NCBI RefSeq assembly: GCF_001667735.1
Contig: NZ_LZJN01000016.1
Span: 1 to 45,906, forward strand
Source of the DNA: Mycobacterium sp. E183
Lineage (GTDB): Bacteria; Actinomycetota; Actinomycetes; Mycobacteriales; Mycobacteriaceae
DNA: 45,906 nucleotides
Direction: 5' to 3'
The notes beneath the pieces are model-generated. The model was not told where the DNA came from. It was given only the letters and a program-made list of their open reading frames with translations, and searched no databases. Below, one piece after another: positions 1 through 8,269 of this stretch. Positions within the stretch are counted from its first letter, which is position 1. Each line of letters starts with the position of its first letter. The position numbers and the translations under genes were made by a program.

Positions 1-245
1 GTGCGGTTGACACACCGGTGGATGCGGGTAGTTGATGTCCGCGGCCATGGAGTGTGTGGTGAAGGCGTCGAGGCGCTGAGGGTCACCCAGGTGCGAGGAC
101 TGATCGTCGTCAGCAGCTCGAGCGATGGCGGATGGCTGTTCAAGGGGGACACACCGCCTTTGCCGCTGAGCGCCTCGACGCCTTCACCACACACTCCATG
201 GCCGCGGACATCAACTACCCGCATCCACCGGTGTGTCAACCGCAC
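1..245. repeat. 77-bp perfect inverted repeat (1..77 and 169..245) with 91-bp spacer
   Basis: Bases 169-245 are the exact reverse complement of bases 1-77. The arms contain a coding-like sequence (on the minus strand the right arm encodes RLTHRWMRVVDVRGHGVCGE). A perfect foldback of this length at the very edge of a sequence is typical of a contig-end chimera. A real duplication-inversion inside the lipoprotein gene is less likely. Confidence 0.85.
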
Positions 246-1418
246 CGTGTCCTCACCTTCGGCGACAGCCGAATCCGTCTCGAGGGTCTGGCGGTTTTCG
301 CGGTCCCCACAGAGTGCCGGCTTGTCCGCTAAATGCGCAGTGCACGTAGCGATTTCACGCCGGAGATCGGTGAGGAAATCGTCGCCGGCATGCGCGCGGC
401 CGATCATCACTTTGGGACGGGGCGGTTTCCCGGGCTTGTCCCACTTCGACTGGTCGAAGTCCTGCCAGCCGACCAGGGGATCGTAGCGCGGGGCGGGAAC
501 CGAGCCACCGGACGGGCAGAGCGACCACGATGCGCCGCCCGGGCCGCTGGTGAGGGCGCCGTTGTCAGCAGAGGCGGTCTCGATGTCGGTGTTAACCGCC
601 AGCGCTGGAAGTAGCGTCGAGATCTGGGCTTGGCTCCAGTTGGCGAGCATCGGCGGCAGCGCCGAGCGCGGCCGAGATCGCCCTACCGCGCCGATCAATT
701 CCGAAAGAAGCTGATTGCGCGAGGCCGCCGACGGATCGGGCGTGCGATACCACGCCTGCACCGTCACCCGGCTGGGCAGCACGGTCGCTGCCATATTGAC
801 GACGTTGGGCCACTGGGGGCCGGTGTCGCCTGATTGATACTGCGCCAGCGTTTGGCTGGATTCGCCGACCAGCCAACCCTGGACGCCGCCGTTGTCCATC
901 GGGTGGGCAACCGCCCACATGGGGCACCGATGCGACCATGCCGCCATCTCGCTGCTGACGTCATCGCCCTCGCCCGCAGCGGTGAACCGGACCCGGACGG
1001 AATCGCCGCCGTTCGCCGGGAATCGGTTGCTCGGAACGTGACCGTTGGCGTCCGTGGCGGGGCTGTATTCCACATCCAGTTCCGGTTTGTCCGTCGCGCC
1101 GAACCGTGGCAGACGTTGGCAGTCTGCAGGCGTGGACTCGCGTCCGCCGAAGGGAGGCTCGGACCCGAAGCCCGCTTGGGGCGCATAGACGCTGACGCGG
1201 TTGAAGAGGTCGTCTTGAAAATCAGCCAGCCCGGGTATGCAGCGCGCCAACCGATCCGGCGCGCAGTCCCCGCCTTCCGTCGGTGCGGCTGTGAGCGTCG
1301 GCCGACTCGAGGCCGAATCGTGCTTGTGGGTGGTGCAGGCACTCGACACCGCCAGGAGCGCCGCGACCACGCCGAGCCCGGCGGCTGCACGAATGAAACC
1401 CCGAAGAACCGGCCGCAC
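1..1418 (-). CDS. Putative secreted lipoprotein of unknown function, 3' end cut by the window edge
   Basis: The minus strand is open from a GTG at 1418 to the window edge. The N-terminus reads MRPVLRGFIRAAAGLGVV followed by AALLAVSSAC: two arginines, a hydrophobic stretch and a lipobox-like SSAC, as expected for a lipid-anchored exported protein. The mature part starts with a Thr/Ser-rich linker, then a soluble domain rich in Cys and Trp (for example AAWSHRCPMWAVAHPMDNGG and VQAWYRTPDPSAASRNQLL). I do not recognise the family. The six-frame shadows on the opposite strand are not the gene; this frame has the export signal and sensible composition. The last ~80 codons pass through a long inverted repeat at 1-245, so the sequence beyond about position 168 may be an assembly artefact. 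The gene lies just downstream of tRNA-Ser(CGA), on the same strand. Confidence 0.6.
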   Translation of the reverse strand, partial: MRPVLRGFIRAAAGLGVVAALLAVSSACTTHKHDSASSRPTLTAAPTEGGDCAPDRLARCIPGLADFQDDLFNRVSVYAPQAGFGSEPPFGGRESTPADCQRLPRFGATDKPELDVEYSPATDANGHVPSNRFPANGGDSVRVRFTAAGEGDDVSSEMAAWSHRCPMWAVAHPMDNGGVQGWLVGESSQTLAQYQSGDTGPQWPNVVNMAATVLPSRVTVQAWYRTPDPSAASRNQLLSELIGAVGRSRPRSALPPMLANWSQAQISTLLPALAVNTDIETASADNGALTSGPGGASWSLCPSGGSVPAPRYDPLVGWQDFDQSKWDKPGKPPRPKVMIGRAHAGDDFLTDLRREIATCTAHLADKPALCGDRENRQTLETDSAVAEGEDTVRLTHRWMRVVDVRGHGVCGEGVEALSGKGGVSPLNSHPPSLELLTTISPRTWVTLSASTPSPHTPWPRTSTTRIHRCVNR

Positions 1419-1534
1419 GCGCCGACTTTACGTCACCGGTCTGCTCAAGACGGTCTCCCGCGCGTGCTTCCGGACGAAAGCCCGGCACACGCGCGCGGCG
1501 GCCCTCCCCCGCCTTAGCGGGTGCAGGTCTTTGG

Positions 1535-1621
1535 CGGTGGCGGAGGGATTTGAACCCTCGGACGGTGTTAGCCGTCACACGCTTTCGAGGCGTGCTCCTT
1601 AGGCCGCTCGGACACGCCACC
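1535..1621 (-). tRNA. tRNA-Ser (anticodon CGA)
   Basis: The minus strand folds as an 87-nt class II tRNA. The acceptor stem is GGTGGCG/CGCCACC with discriminator G, the anticodon loop is CTCGAAA with CGA, there is a long variable arm, and the T-loop is GGTTCAAATCC. The 3' CCA is not encoded. It lies between the lipoprotein gene and tadA. Confidence 0.96.
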
Positions 1622-1650
1622 GCGGAGCAGCTTACCGAACCGTCGGCCCG

Positions 1651-2109
1651 TTACCCCAATCGCTGGCGGGCGAAGAAAGCCTCCAGCGGTGCGGCGCACT
1701 CTTCGGCGAGCACGCCGCCGCGCACTTCCGGCCGATGATTGAGCCGCCGATCGCGGACCACGTCCCACAGCGATCCGACCGCGCCCGTCTTGGGTTCCCA
1801 CGCGCCGAACACCAGCCGGCCGACGCGGGCCAGGACCAGCGCTCCGGCGCACATGGTGCACGGCTCGACGGTGACCGCCAGCGTGGCGCCCTCCAGCCGC
1901 CAGCCGTCACCCGCCGCGCCGGCCGCCGCGCGCAGCGCCAGGATCTCCGCGTGCGCGGTGGGATCGCCAAGGGCCTCGCGGGCATTGACCGCGCGGGCCA
2001 GTTCGATCCCGTCAGCGCCGACGACCACCGCGCCGATGGGGACGTCGCGGGGGCCCGCAGTCGCGGCGACCGCCAACGCGGCACGGATCAGATCTTCGTC
2101 GGCGATCAC
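1651..2109 (-). CDS. tadA: tRNA-specific adenosine deaminase TadA
   Basis: A 152-aa cytidine/deoxycytidylate-deaminase-fold enzyme that converts A34 to inosine in the wobble position of tRNA-Arg(ACG); a tRNA-Arg(ACG) gene is present in this window at 24943-25015. The zinc and catalytic motifs are intact: H53-A-E55 (HAEIL) and P83-C84-T-M-C87. Length is normal for TadA. The GTG start overlaps the stop codon of the upstream gene by four bases (GTGA, 2106-2109), so the two are translationally coupled. It matches the Rv3752c position. Confidence 0.93.
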   Translation of the reverse strand: MIADEDLIRAALAVAATAGPRDVPIGAVVVGADGIELARAVNAREALGDPTAHAEILALRAAAGAAGDGWRLEGATLAVTVEPCTMCAGALVLARVGRLVFGAWEPKTGAVGSLWDVVRDRRLNHRPEVRGGVLAEECAAPLEAFFARQRLG

Positions 2110-2627
2110 CGACCGATGCGGTCGATCACGGCCGACAGCTGGTCGGCGAAGCCCATCTCCCGGGCGATGCGGCCGAGCTGCTCGTCCGCGTACAGGTCGG
2201 CCTCGTCGAGGATGACGCCCAGCACCGCCTCCGGCAGCCCGATGTCGGAAAGCAACCCCAGGTCGCCCTCCTCGAACGGGTCGGAATCCTCCAGGTCTTC
2301 GGGGTCGATGTCGGCGTCCAGCTTGTCGAGCACTTCGGCGGCGATGTCGTAGTCCAGTGCGGCGGTGGCGTCCGACAGCAGCAGCCGGGTCCCCGACGGC
2401 GCGGGGCGCACGATCACGAAGAACTCGTCATCCACGTCGAGGAGGCCGAACACCGCGCCGGCGCTGCGCAATTCCCGCAGCTCCGTCTCGGCGGCCTTGA
2501 GGCTCATCAAGGATTTACGGGCCATCGGAGAACACCGCCACTGGCCCTCTTCGCGTACGACCGCTACGCCGAAACCGTCCGGCGTGTCGGCGGACAGGCC
2601 CTGGGCTGGGGCCCGTTGTGCTCCCAT
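2106..2627 (-). CDS. tRNA adenosine deaminase-associated protein
   Basis: A 173-aa acidic protein of the actinobacterial family found immediately upstream of tadA (Rv3753c type). It contains a beta-rich N-terminal half (FGVAVVREEGQWRCSPM; FFVIVRPAPSGTRLLLSD) and an Asp/Glu-rich middle (DADIDPEDLEDSDPFEEGD). It has no catalytic motif that I can identify. The overlap with tadA and the family's conserved linkage suggest it helps or regulates the deaminase; the mechanism is unknown. ATG start at 2627; a TACCGT box lies eight bases upstream, so the mRNA may be leaderless or nearly so. Confidence 0.85.
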   Translation of the reverse strand: MGAQRAPAQGLSADTPDGFGVAVVREEGQWRCSPMARKSLMSLKAAETELRELRSAGAVFGLLDVDDEFFVIVRPAPSGTRLLLSDATAALDYDIAAEVLDKLDADIDPEDLEDSDPFEEGDLGLLSDIGLPEAVLGVILDEADLYADEQLGRIAREMGFADQLSAVIDRIGR

Positions 2628-2635
2628 GGCCGCTT

Positions 2636-2641
2636 ACGGTA
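2636..2641 (-). promoter_or_regulatory. Candidate -10 box (TACCGT) of the tadA unit
   Basis: Minus-strand TACCGT matches the mycobacterial TANNNT -10 consensus and lies 8 nt before the ATG at 2627. This spacing would start transcription at or next to the start codon. No -35 is evident. Confidence 0.4.
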
Positions 2642-2741
2642 GTCGCAGACCAGGCCCCCTGACCAGACGGAGCGCGACGAAGGCGGGGGCGCGGCGACAT
2701 CTGGACGCACCGCCGCCGCCGGATTGTGCCAACCTTGGTCT

Positions 2742-3713
2742 GTGGCTAGCCCTGTTTCTCAAACGCCGGTCTGCGTGCTCGGGCTGGGGCTGATCGGAGG
2801 CTCGATCATGCGGGCCGCCACGGCGGCGGGCCGGGAAGTCTTCGGCTACAACCGGTCGGTGGAGGGCGCGAAGGTGGCCGCCGCCGACGGTTTCGACGCC
2901 ACCACCGATCTCACGGCGACGCTGACCCGCGCCGCGGACACCGGCGCGCTGATCGTCCTGGCGGTGCCCATGCCGGCGCTGGCCGGCATGCTCTCCCACA
3001 TCGGCGAACTGGCCCCGGCCTGCCCGTTGACCGACGTCACCAGCGTGAAGGGGGCGGTGCTCGACGAGGTCGTCGCCGCCGGTCTTCAGGAACGTTTCGT
3101 CGGGGGCCACCCGATGGCGGGTACCGCCCACTCGGGTTGGGCCGCCGGCCACCCCGGCCTGTTCACCCGGGCGCCGTGGGTAATCAGCGTGGACGACCAC
3201 GTCGACCCCGTTGTGTGGTCGATGGTGATGACGCTGGCGCTGGATTGCGGCGCGGTGGTGGTGCCGGCCAGGTCCGACGACCACGACGCCGCAGCGGCCG
3301 CCATCTCGCACCTGCCGCACCTGCTCGCCGAGGCCCTCGCGGTCATCGCCGGGGAGGTGCCGCTGGCGTTCGCGCTGGCCGCCGGGTCGTTCCGCGACGG
3401 GACGCGGGTCGCGGCAACCGCCCCCGACCTGGTGCGGGCGATGTGCGAGGGGAACACCGACCAGCTCATACCGGCTGCCGACCGGGTCATCGAGCTCCTG
3501 AGCCGGGCCCGCGAGTCGCTGGCCGCGAACAATACGGTGGCCGAACTCGTCGAGGCCGGCCACGCCGCCCGGACGCGTTACGACAGCTTCCCGCGTTCGG
3601 ACATCTTCCACGTCATCATCGGCGCCGAGAACTGGCGCGAGGAATTGGCCGCCGCCGGCCGGGCGGGCGGGGTGATCAGATCCGCTCTGCCAAGCCTGGA
3701 TAGTCGACGATGA
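2742..3713 (+). CDS. tyrA: Prephenate dehydrogenase TyrA
   Basis: Oxidative decarboxylation of prephenate to 4-hydroxyphenylpyruvate with NAD, the committed step to tyrosine. The N-terminal Rossmann motif GLGLIGGS, the substrate-site loop [13 protein letters not shown] and the helical C-terminal dimer domain are all present. About 323 aa. The GTG at 2742 is chosen because it sits close to the Rossmann strand; a TTG at 2724 in the same frame is possible, and neither has a strong ribosome-binding site. The 3' end overlaps the convergent glycolipid-binding gene by 38 bp (3676-3713). Position matches Rv3754. HisC2, encoded at 25.2 kb, could supply the following aromatic transamination. Confidence 0.93.
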   Translation: MASPVSQTPVCVLGLGLIGGSIMRAATAAGREVFGYNRSVEGAKVAAADGFDATTDLTATLTRAADTGALIVLAVPMPALAGMLSHIGELAPACPLTDVTSVKGAVLDEVVAAGLQERFVGGHPMAGTAHSGWAAGHPGLFTRAPWVISVDDHVDPVVWSMVMTLALDCGAVVVPARSDDHDAAAAAISHLPHLLAEALAVIAGEVPLAFALAAGSFRDGTRVAATAPDLVRAMCEGNTDQLIPAADRVIELLSRARESLAANNTVAELVEAGHAARTRYDSFPRSDIFHVIIGAENWREELAAAGRAGGVIRSALPSLDSRR

Positions 3714-4275
3714 ACCCCTCTTCGTCGACACTGACGACGGTGTCGGCGACCGGGGAGCGCAGCTTGATGCCTTCTGTGCCGCCGGAGCTCGTGTAGCTCA
3801 CGATGTCCGGCGTGATGGACATGTCGGGCAGGTTGACGTAGACCACCGGCAGCGTCACCGAGTCCGCCTGTTCATGCAAGCCGCGCCGCCGGATGGGCAA
3901 CGCGTTGAAGAACGGGCTGAACACCACGTCGCAGTCGAGGGCGCCGTTGTACGCCGCGCGGTGCTCGCCCTGATGGTCGGTGACCAGCCACATGTTCTCT
4001 TCGTCGCGGGCGATGGACAACACCCGTTCGCGTTCGGCCAGCGTGACCGTCATGCCGAGGCGCTTGGTGGCGCCGGTCTCGTCGGTCTGCAGGTCGTAGT
4101 ACGCGCCGAACGCCGGGTTGGTTTCGGTGGCGGCCGCGACGATGCGGCCATTGGCCTTGATCCTCTTGCCGGACACCTGGATTCGTACCGATTCCATCCG
4201 CGATACGTCCTGTGCACGCCAAGTGAGCATCGCCTGCCACACGCGCCGAGTCGAATCAGAGGAATCTGCGTTCAC
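3676..4275 (-). CDS. Putative glycolipid-binding domain protein (Rv3755c type)
   Basis: A 199-aa protein. Its core ([62 protein letters not shown]) reads as the Glycolipid_bind family (PF06475), a beta-barrel fold related to LolA/LppX-like lipid binders. No signal peptide is visible, so it is probably cytosolic; the ligand is unknown. The GTG at 4275 directly follows the proZ stop (TGAGTG), so it is probably the last gene of the pro operon by coupling. An internal ATG at 4230 (MLTWRA) is an alternative start. It overlaps tyrA tail to tail. Confidence 0.75.
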   Translation of the reverse strand: MNADSSDSTRRVWQAMLTWRAQDVSRMESVRIQVSGKRIKANGRIVAAATETNPAFGAYYDLQTDETGATKRLGMTVTLAERERVLSIARDEENMWLVTDHQGEHRAAYNGALDCDVVFSPFFNALPIRRRGLHEQADSVTLPVVYVNLPDMSITPDIVSYTSSGGTEGIKLRSPVADTVVSVDEEGFIVDYPGLAERI

Positions 4276-4989
4276 TCACCTACCGTAAATCGTGCCCGCG
4301 ATGCGCGAGGGAAGTGTCCGATAAGTGTGGCGCAGTCGACCGGTGCCCGGCATCGAGACCCACACCGCCAACGCCAGCAGCCCGTCGAGCGCGAGCGCCA
4401 AGGCGGCCACCATTAAGGCACCGACCAGGGCGAGGTGGAACTCGCGCTCCTTGATTCCGTCGATGAGGTAGCGGCCGAGCCCGCCGAGGCTGGCGTAGGC
4501 CGCAACCGTCGCGGTCGCGACCACCTGCAGCGTCGCGTTGCGCAACCCGCCCAGGATCAACGGCAGCGCGTTGCGCGCCTCCACCCACAGCACCCGGGCC
4601 TCCGTCATGCCCATCGCGCGCGCGGCGTCGACCACGGTCGGCTCGACGTTGGCGATGCCCGCATAGGTGCCGGCCAGCAGTGCCGGCACCCCCAGCAGCA
4701 TCAGCGCGACCAGGGGCGGCCCGAGGCCCAGCCCGAACAGCAGCGTGCCGAGCAAGAGCACACCGAGGGTCGGCAGTGCGCGGAGCCCGTTGACCGCACC
4801 CACCACCAGCAGGGTGCCCCGACCGGTGTGCCCGATGACGAGCCCGACGGGGACAGCGATCAGGGCAGAGGCGCCGACCGCGACGGCCGTGTACTCCAGA
4901 TGCTCCAGGATGCGCGCCGCGAGCCCGACCGGACCCGTCCAGTTGTCGGCGGTCAGCAGAAAGGAGACGGCCCGCGCCACGAAGTTCAT
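4276..4989 (-). CDS. proZ: Glycine betaine/proline-type ABC transporter permease ProZ
   Basis: A 237-aa inner-membrane permease with about six hydrophobic segments. The cytoplasmic coupling (EAA) loop is visible as AARAMGMTEARVLWVEARNA followed by LPLILGGL, the site that docks on the ATPase ProV. It forms the membrane channel with ProW for uptake of quaternary amines or other compatible solutes. The ATG at 4989 overlaps the proW stop by four bases (ATGA). Corresponds to Rv3756c. Confidence 0.93.
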   Translation of the reverse strand: MNFVARAVSFLLTADNWTGPVGLAARILEHLEYTAVAVGASALIAVPVGLVIGHTGRGTLLVVGAVNGLRALPTLGVLLLGTLLFGLGLGPPLVALMLLGVPALLAGTYAGIANVEPTVVDAARAMGMTEARVLWVEARNALPLILGGLRNATLQVVATATVAAYASLGGLGRYLIDGIKEREFHLALVGALMVAALALALDGLLALAVWVSMPGTGRLRHTYRTLPSRIAGTIYGR

Positions 4990-5672
4990 CGCGCGCCCCC
5001 CACGATCGGGGCGACCACCGACCGCCGGCGCGGCGGTCGCCCGGCGCGTTCCCACGGCGTGATCAGCCGGCCCGCCACCATGATCAGGGCGTCGATGACG
5101 ACCGCCAGCGCGAAGAGCGCGATGATGCCGGCCAGGATCTGGTCGCTCTTGTTGGTCTGATAGCCCTCGGTGAACCACGTGCCCAGGCCGCCGATGCCGA
5201 TCACCGAGCCCACCGAGACCATCGCGATGTTGGTGACCACCACCACCCGCAACCCGGCCACCAGGACCGGAATGGACAGCGGCAGTTCGACTTTCAGCAA
5301 GCGGCTCAGCGGCGGGTAGCCGACCGCGGTGGCGGCGTCGCGCACCTGCGCCGGCACCGCGTCGAGCGCCTCGAGGACCGCCCGCACCAGCAGCGCCGCG
5401 GTGTATGCGGTCAGTGCGACCAGCACGTTGGCCTCGTCGAGGATGCGGGTCCCGATGATCATCGGCAAGACCACGAACAGAGCCAGTGACGGGATGGTGA
5501 ACACGACGCTCGCGGTCGCCGTCGTCAGCCGGCGCGCAACCGGCGCGCGCTGCACCGTCGCGCCCAGGGGGACGGCGATCACCAATCCGATCAGCACCGG
5601 CACCAACGACAGCCGCAGATGAATGATCGTCAAGGCCCAGGCATCGTCGAGGTGGGTGAGCAGGTAGTGCAT
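4986..5672 (-). CDS. proW: ABC transporter permease ProW
   Basis: A 228-aa membrane permease, paralogous to ProZ. It has an N-terminal periplasmic/TM segment (LTIIHLRLSLVPVLIGLVIA), the coupling loop VRDAATAVGYPPLSRLLKVE, and a GSVIGIGGLGTWF segment typical of OpuC/OsmY-type permeases. ProW and ProZ form a heterodimer energised by ProV and fed by ProX. The ATG at 5672 lies three bases after the proV stop. The short Arg-rich C-terminal tail is cytosolic. Confidence 0.93.
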   Translation of the reverse strand: MHYLLTHLDDAWALTIIHLRLSLVPVLIGLVIAVPLGATVQRAPVARRLTTATASVVFTIPSLALFVVLPMIIGTRILDEANVLVALTAYTAALLVRAVLEALDAVPAQVRDAATAVGYPPLSRLLKVELPLSIPVLVAGLRVVVVTNIAMVSVGSVIGIGGLGTWFTEGYQTNKSDQILAGIIALFALAVVIDALIMVAGRLITPWERAGRPPRRRSVVAPIVGGAR

Positions 5673-5675
5673 GCG

Positions 5676-6764
5676 TCACCCCCGCCGCCGGGCTTCCGCC
5701 GCGGCCAGCACGTCACCGGCCAGCACGCCGCCGATCACCCTGCCGCCGTCGTCCACGGCGACGCCCACGCCCGACGGTGAGGACAGCGCCGCATCGAGCG
5801 CGTGGCTGAGATTCCCCCCGGGACGAAACAGCGAGCCGACGCCGCTCATGCTGTCCGACAGCGACGCGCCGGCCCGATGCCGGCGCAGGCCGTCGCCGTC
5901 GATCCACCCCATCGGTGCGTGCGCGCCGTCCACCACCACCGCCCACTCGTCGGCGACGGTCTCGGGAAGATCGGCCGCGGGGATGCACCGCACGCCGTGC
6001 AGCGGCAGGCCGGCCGCGTCGATGAGTTGCAACCAACGATAGCCGCGGCCAAGGCCGATGAACCTCGCGACGAAGTCGTTGGCAGGCCGCGACAGCAAGC
6101 GCGCGGGTTCGTCGTACTGCTGCAGCGTGCCGGCCCGGAAGACGGCCACCCGGTCGGCCAGCTTGAGCGCTTCGTCGATGTCGTGCGTGACGAACACAAC
6201 CGTCTTGCGCAATTCGCTTTGCAGACGCAGGATTTCGTTTTGCAGGTCAAGGCGTACCACCGGGTCGACCGCCGAGAACGGCTCGTCCATCAACAAAATC
6301 GGCGGGTCGGCGGCCAGTGCACGCGCCACGCCGACGCGTTGTTGCTCACCGCCGGACAGCTGCGCGGGGTAGCGGGTGGCCAGCTTGGTGTCCAGTCCGA
6401 CGCGTTCGAGCACCCCGTAGGCGGCGGCACGGGCCGCCCGCCGCGACTGTCCCTTCAGCACCGGAACCGTTGCGACGTTGTCGATCACCCGCAGGTGCGG
6501 CATCAGTCCGGCGTGCTGCATCACGTAGCCGATCCCGAGGCGCAGCCTCACCGGGTCGAGCGTGGACACGTCCACCCCGTCCACGGTGATGGTGCCGGAC
6601 GTCGGCTCGATCATGCGGTTGACCATGCGCAGCGCGGTGGTCTTGCCGCTGCCCGACGAACCGACGAAGACGGTCAACTTCCCGGTGGGGATCACCAGAC
6701 TGAGCTGGTCCACCGCGGTGGTCCCGTCGGCGAATGCCTTGCTGACGTTGTCGAAAACGATCAT
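5676..6764 (-). CDS. proV: ABC transporter ATP-binding protein ProV
   Basis: A 362-aa ATPase of the osmoprotectant importer. Walker A GSSGSGKT (35-42), signature LSGGEQQ (136-142) and Walker B LLMDEP (D160, E161) are intact, as is the H-loop (VFVTHD). Residues after ~245 form a CBS-like regulatory module; in OpuA/ProV relatives this domain senses ionic strength, and the same is inferred here. The ATG overlaps the proX stop by four bases, completing a chain of coupled genes proX-V-W-Z. Corresponds to Rv3758c. Confidence 0.94.
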   Translation of the reverse strand: MIVFDNVSKAFADGTTAVDQLSLVIPTGKLTVFVGSSGSGKTTALRMVNRMIEPTSGTITVDGVDVSTLDPVRLRLGIGYVMQHAGLMPHLRVIDNVATVPVLKGQSRRAARAAAYGVLERVGLDTKLATRYPAQLSGGEQQRVGVARALAADPPILLMDEPFSAVDPVVRLDLQNEILRLQSELRKTVVFVTHDIDEALKLADRVAVFRAGTLQQYDEPARLLSRPANDFVARFIGLGRGYRWLQLIDAAGLPLHGVRCIPAADLPETVADEWAVVVDGAHAPMGWIDGDGLRRHRAGASLSDSMSGVGSLFRPGGNLSHALDAALSSPSGVGVAVDDGGRVIGGVLAGDVLAAAEARRRG

Positions 6765-7708
6765 TGGCCCACCGGATGGTCGAAGCCGTTGTCCCGCAAC
6801 CAGTTCCGCGCGGCCTGGTCGGGGTCGATACCAGAGTTTCCCGCCACCGCGGCATTGAGCCCCGCCACCCCGGCGGTGGTCAGCTTCCCCGACACGGCGT
6901 CCAGCACCTGCTTGAGCCGGTCCGACTTCTTCTGCGAATTGACCAGCGGCACAATGTTGCCGGCGATGAAGTTGTGCTCCGGGTCCTCCAGCACCACCAG
7001 ACGGTTCTGCGGGATGGCCGGTGACGTGGTGAAGATGTTGGCGGCGTTGACCCTCCCTTCCAGCAGGGCGCGCACCGTCACCGCGCCGCCGCCGTCGTTG
7101 ATGGCGACGAAGTTACCGGGCCCGATGTCGAGCCCGTATTTCTGCCGCAGCCCCGGCAGGCCGGCCGGGCGGTTGGCGAACGCGGAGGGCGCCCCGAATC
7201 TCACGTCCGGCGAATGTGCCGCCAGGTCGGCGATTGTCTTCAGCTTCCACGAATTAGCGGTCGAGTCGGTCACGGTCACGGTGTCGGTGTCGGCGGCAGG
7301 CGACGGGGTGAGGACGGCGAGGTCGCCGGGAAGTTTGCGGTCGAGCTCCAGCTCGACGGCGTCGAGCATGGTCGCCGTCGACTCGGGCTCGAAGTAGAGC
7401 AGCAGGTTGCCGATGTACTCGGGCACCAGGTCGATGGAATGGTCTTTGAGCGCGGGTATGTAGGTCTCCCGGCTGCCGATCCCCATCCGCCGGCCGACCT
7501 CGAAGCCGTTGGCCTGCAACGCTTGTGCGTATATCTCGGCGATGATCTGCGATTCCGGGAAATCGGCGGATCCCACCACGATCGATTTCGGGCTGCGGAC
7601 CTCCGCGCCGAGCGGGTCGGGGCTGCTGCACGCCGCGAGAACGCCGATCGCCGTGACCCACACCGCCGCTTGCACGATCGCGCGGAGCGCGCGCGACGGC
7701 ATCCTCAT
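6761..7708 (-). CDS. proX: Substrate-binding lipoprotein ProX of the proXVWZ importer
   Basis: A 315-aa OpuAC-family binding protein. The signal peptide is MRMPSRALRAIVQAAVWVTA and ends in the lipobox VLAAC (Cys27), so it is membrane-anchored outside the cytoplasmic membrane. The mature domain has the motifs VVGSADFPESQIIAEIYAQA and IDLVPEYIGNLL of glycine betaine/choline/carnitine receptors. The ATG at 7708 is preferred to longer in-frame extensions because the signal peptide begins there and a TACTGT box is 7 nt upstream. It is the first gene of the operon. Confidence 0.92.
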   Translation of the reverse strand: MRMPSRALRAIVQAAVWVTAIGVLAACSSPDPLGAEVRSPKSIVVGSADFPESQIIAEIYAQALQANGFEVGRRMGIGSRETYIPALKDHSIDLVPEYIGNLLLYFEPESTATMLDAVELELDRKLPGDLAVLTPSPAADTDTVTVTDSTANSWKLKTIADLAAHSPDVRFGAPSAFANRPAGLPGLRQKYGLDIGPGNFVAINDGGGAVTVRALLEGRVNAANIFTTSPAIPQNRLVVLEDPEHNFIAGNIVPLVNSQKKSDRLKQVLDAVSGKLTTAGVAGLNAAVAGNSGIDPDQAARNWLRDNGFDHPVGQ

Positions 7709-7715
7709 ACCGCCG

Positions 7716-7721
7716 ACAGTA
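7716..7721 (-). promoter_or_regulatory. Candidate -10 box (TACTGT) of the proXVWZ operon
   Basis: TACTGT on the minus strand lies 7 nt before the proX ATG, matching TANNNT at leaderless spacing. It fixes the proX start and is the only promoter-like box I see in front of the operon. Confidence 0.5.
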
Positions 7722-7808
7722 ACGTCAGAACCCGCCCCGCGCCGGGACGAAGCGGGCCGGCTGCGCTGCGTGGTTTCATTCTGCGCCGGATCGGACAAAG
7801 ATGACCCT

Positions 7809-8159
7809 ATGAGCAGCCCCAACCCTGCCTCGCCCACCCAACCACCCGCCAAGCCCGCCGCGGCGCCCAAGTCCGGCGCGGCGCCCAAGGAGCCTGCCAT
7901 CGGGTTCACCCGCGCCGGTGCGCTGTGGTCGTCCCTGATCGCCGGGTTCCTGATCCTGATCTTGTTGCTGATTTTCATCACCCAGAACACGACCTCCACG
8001 CCGTTCCAGTTCTTGGGCTGGCATTGGAGCCTGCCGCTGGGGGTGGCCATTTTGCTCGCCGCCGTGGTCGGCGGGCTGATCACGGTGGCCGTCGGCACCG
8101 CGCGCATCCTGCAGCTGCGCCGCGCCGCCAAGAAGCACCACGCCGCCGCGTCGCGGTAG
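7809..8159 (+). CDS. LapA-domain (DUF1049) small membrane protein, Rv3760 type
   Basis: A 116-aa protein. It has a Pro/Ala/Lys-rich cytosolic N-terminus (~residues 1-35), then two membrane helices (LWSSLIAGFLILILLLIFIT and PLGVAILLAAVVGGLITVAV) separated by FQFLGWHWS, then a basic tail. The two-helix pattern with the central aromatic loop is that of the lipopolysaccharide-assembly-protein-A domain. Mycobacteria lack LPS, so the role here is unknown. It is divergent from proX; the intergenic region is 100 bp. Confidence 0.8.
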   Translation: MSSPNPASPTQPPAKPAAAPKSGAAPKEPAIGFTRAGALWSSLIAGFLILILLLIFITQNTTSTPFQFLGWHWSLPLGVAILLAAVVGGLITVAVGTARILQLRRAAKKHHAAASR

Positions 8160-8223
8160 GCGGCAGCGCGCCATCGCTTATGCGTCCTGGGCTTCGGCCG
8201 CGCGCCCCGGGCGGGAAAACGGG

Positions 8224-8269
8224 CGATTTCGCGCCGTCACCTCACACTCGAAGCCGTGGTCGCACACTC
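8224..8269. repeat. Dispersed intergenic element, copy 1 (between convergent genes)
   Basis: The sequence around CACACTCGAAGCC followed by GCACACTC reappears in inverse orientation at 32045-32093, sharing GGCTTCGAGTGTG, GTGA and GGCGC blocks with the same spacing. Both copies are in short gaps between convergent genes. No strong hairpin with a U-tract is evident. See Findings. Confidence 0.55.

Noticed and set aside
764..1390. 208-aa minus-strand ORF near the left edge
   Set aside because: The neighbouring frame from 1418 has a signal peptide with lipobox and normal protein composition; the 208-aa frame is Arg/Ser/Pro-rich and has no family features.
1535..1621. tRNA-Ser as an integration site of a genomic island
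   Set aside because: No integrase, no direct repeat of the tRNA 3' end, and the flanks follow core mycobacterial gene order.
2634..3731. 365-aa ORF antisense to tyrA
   Set aside because: Shadow frame; the plus-strand frame has complete TyrA motifs.
5802..7397. 531-aa plus-strand ORF opposite proV/proX
   Set aside because: GC-rich antisense frame; the Walker motifs and lipoprotein signal are on the minus strand.
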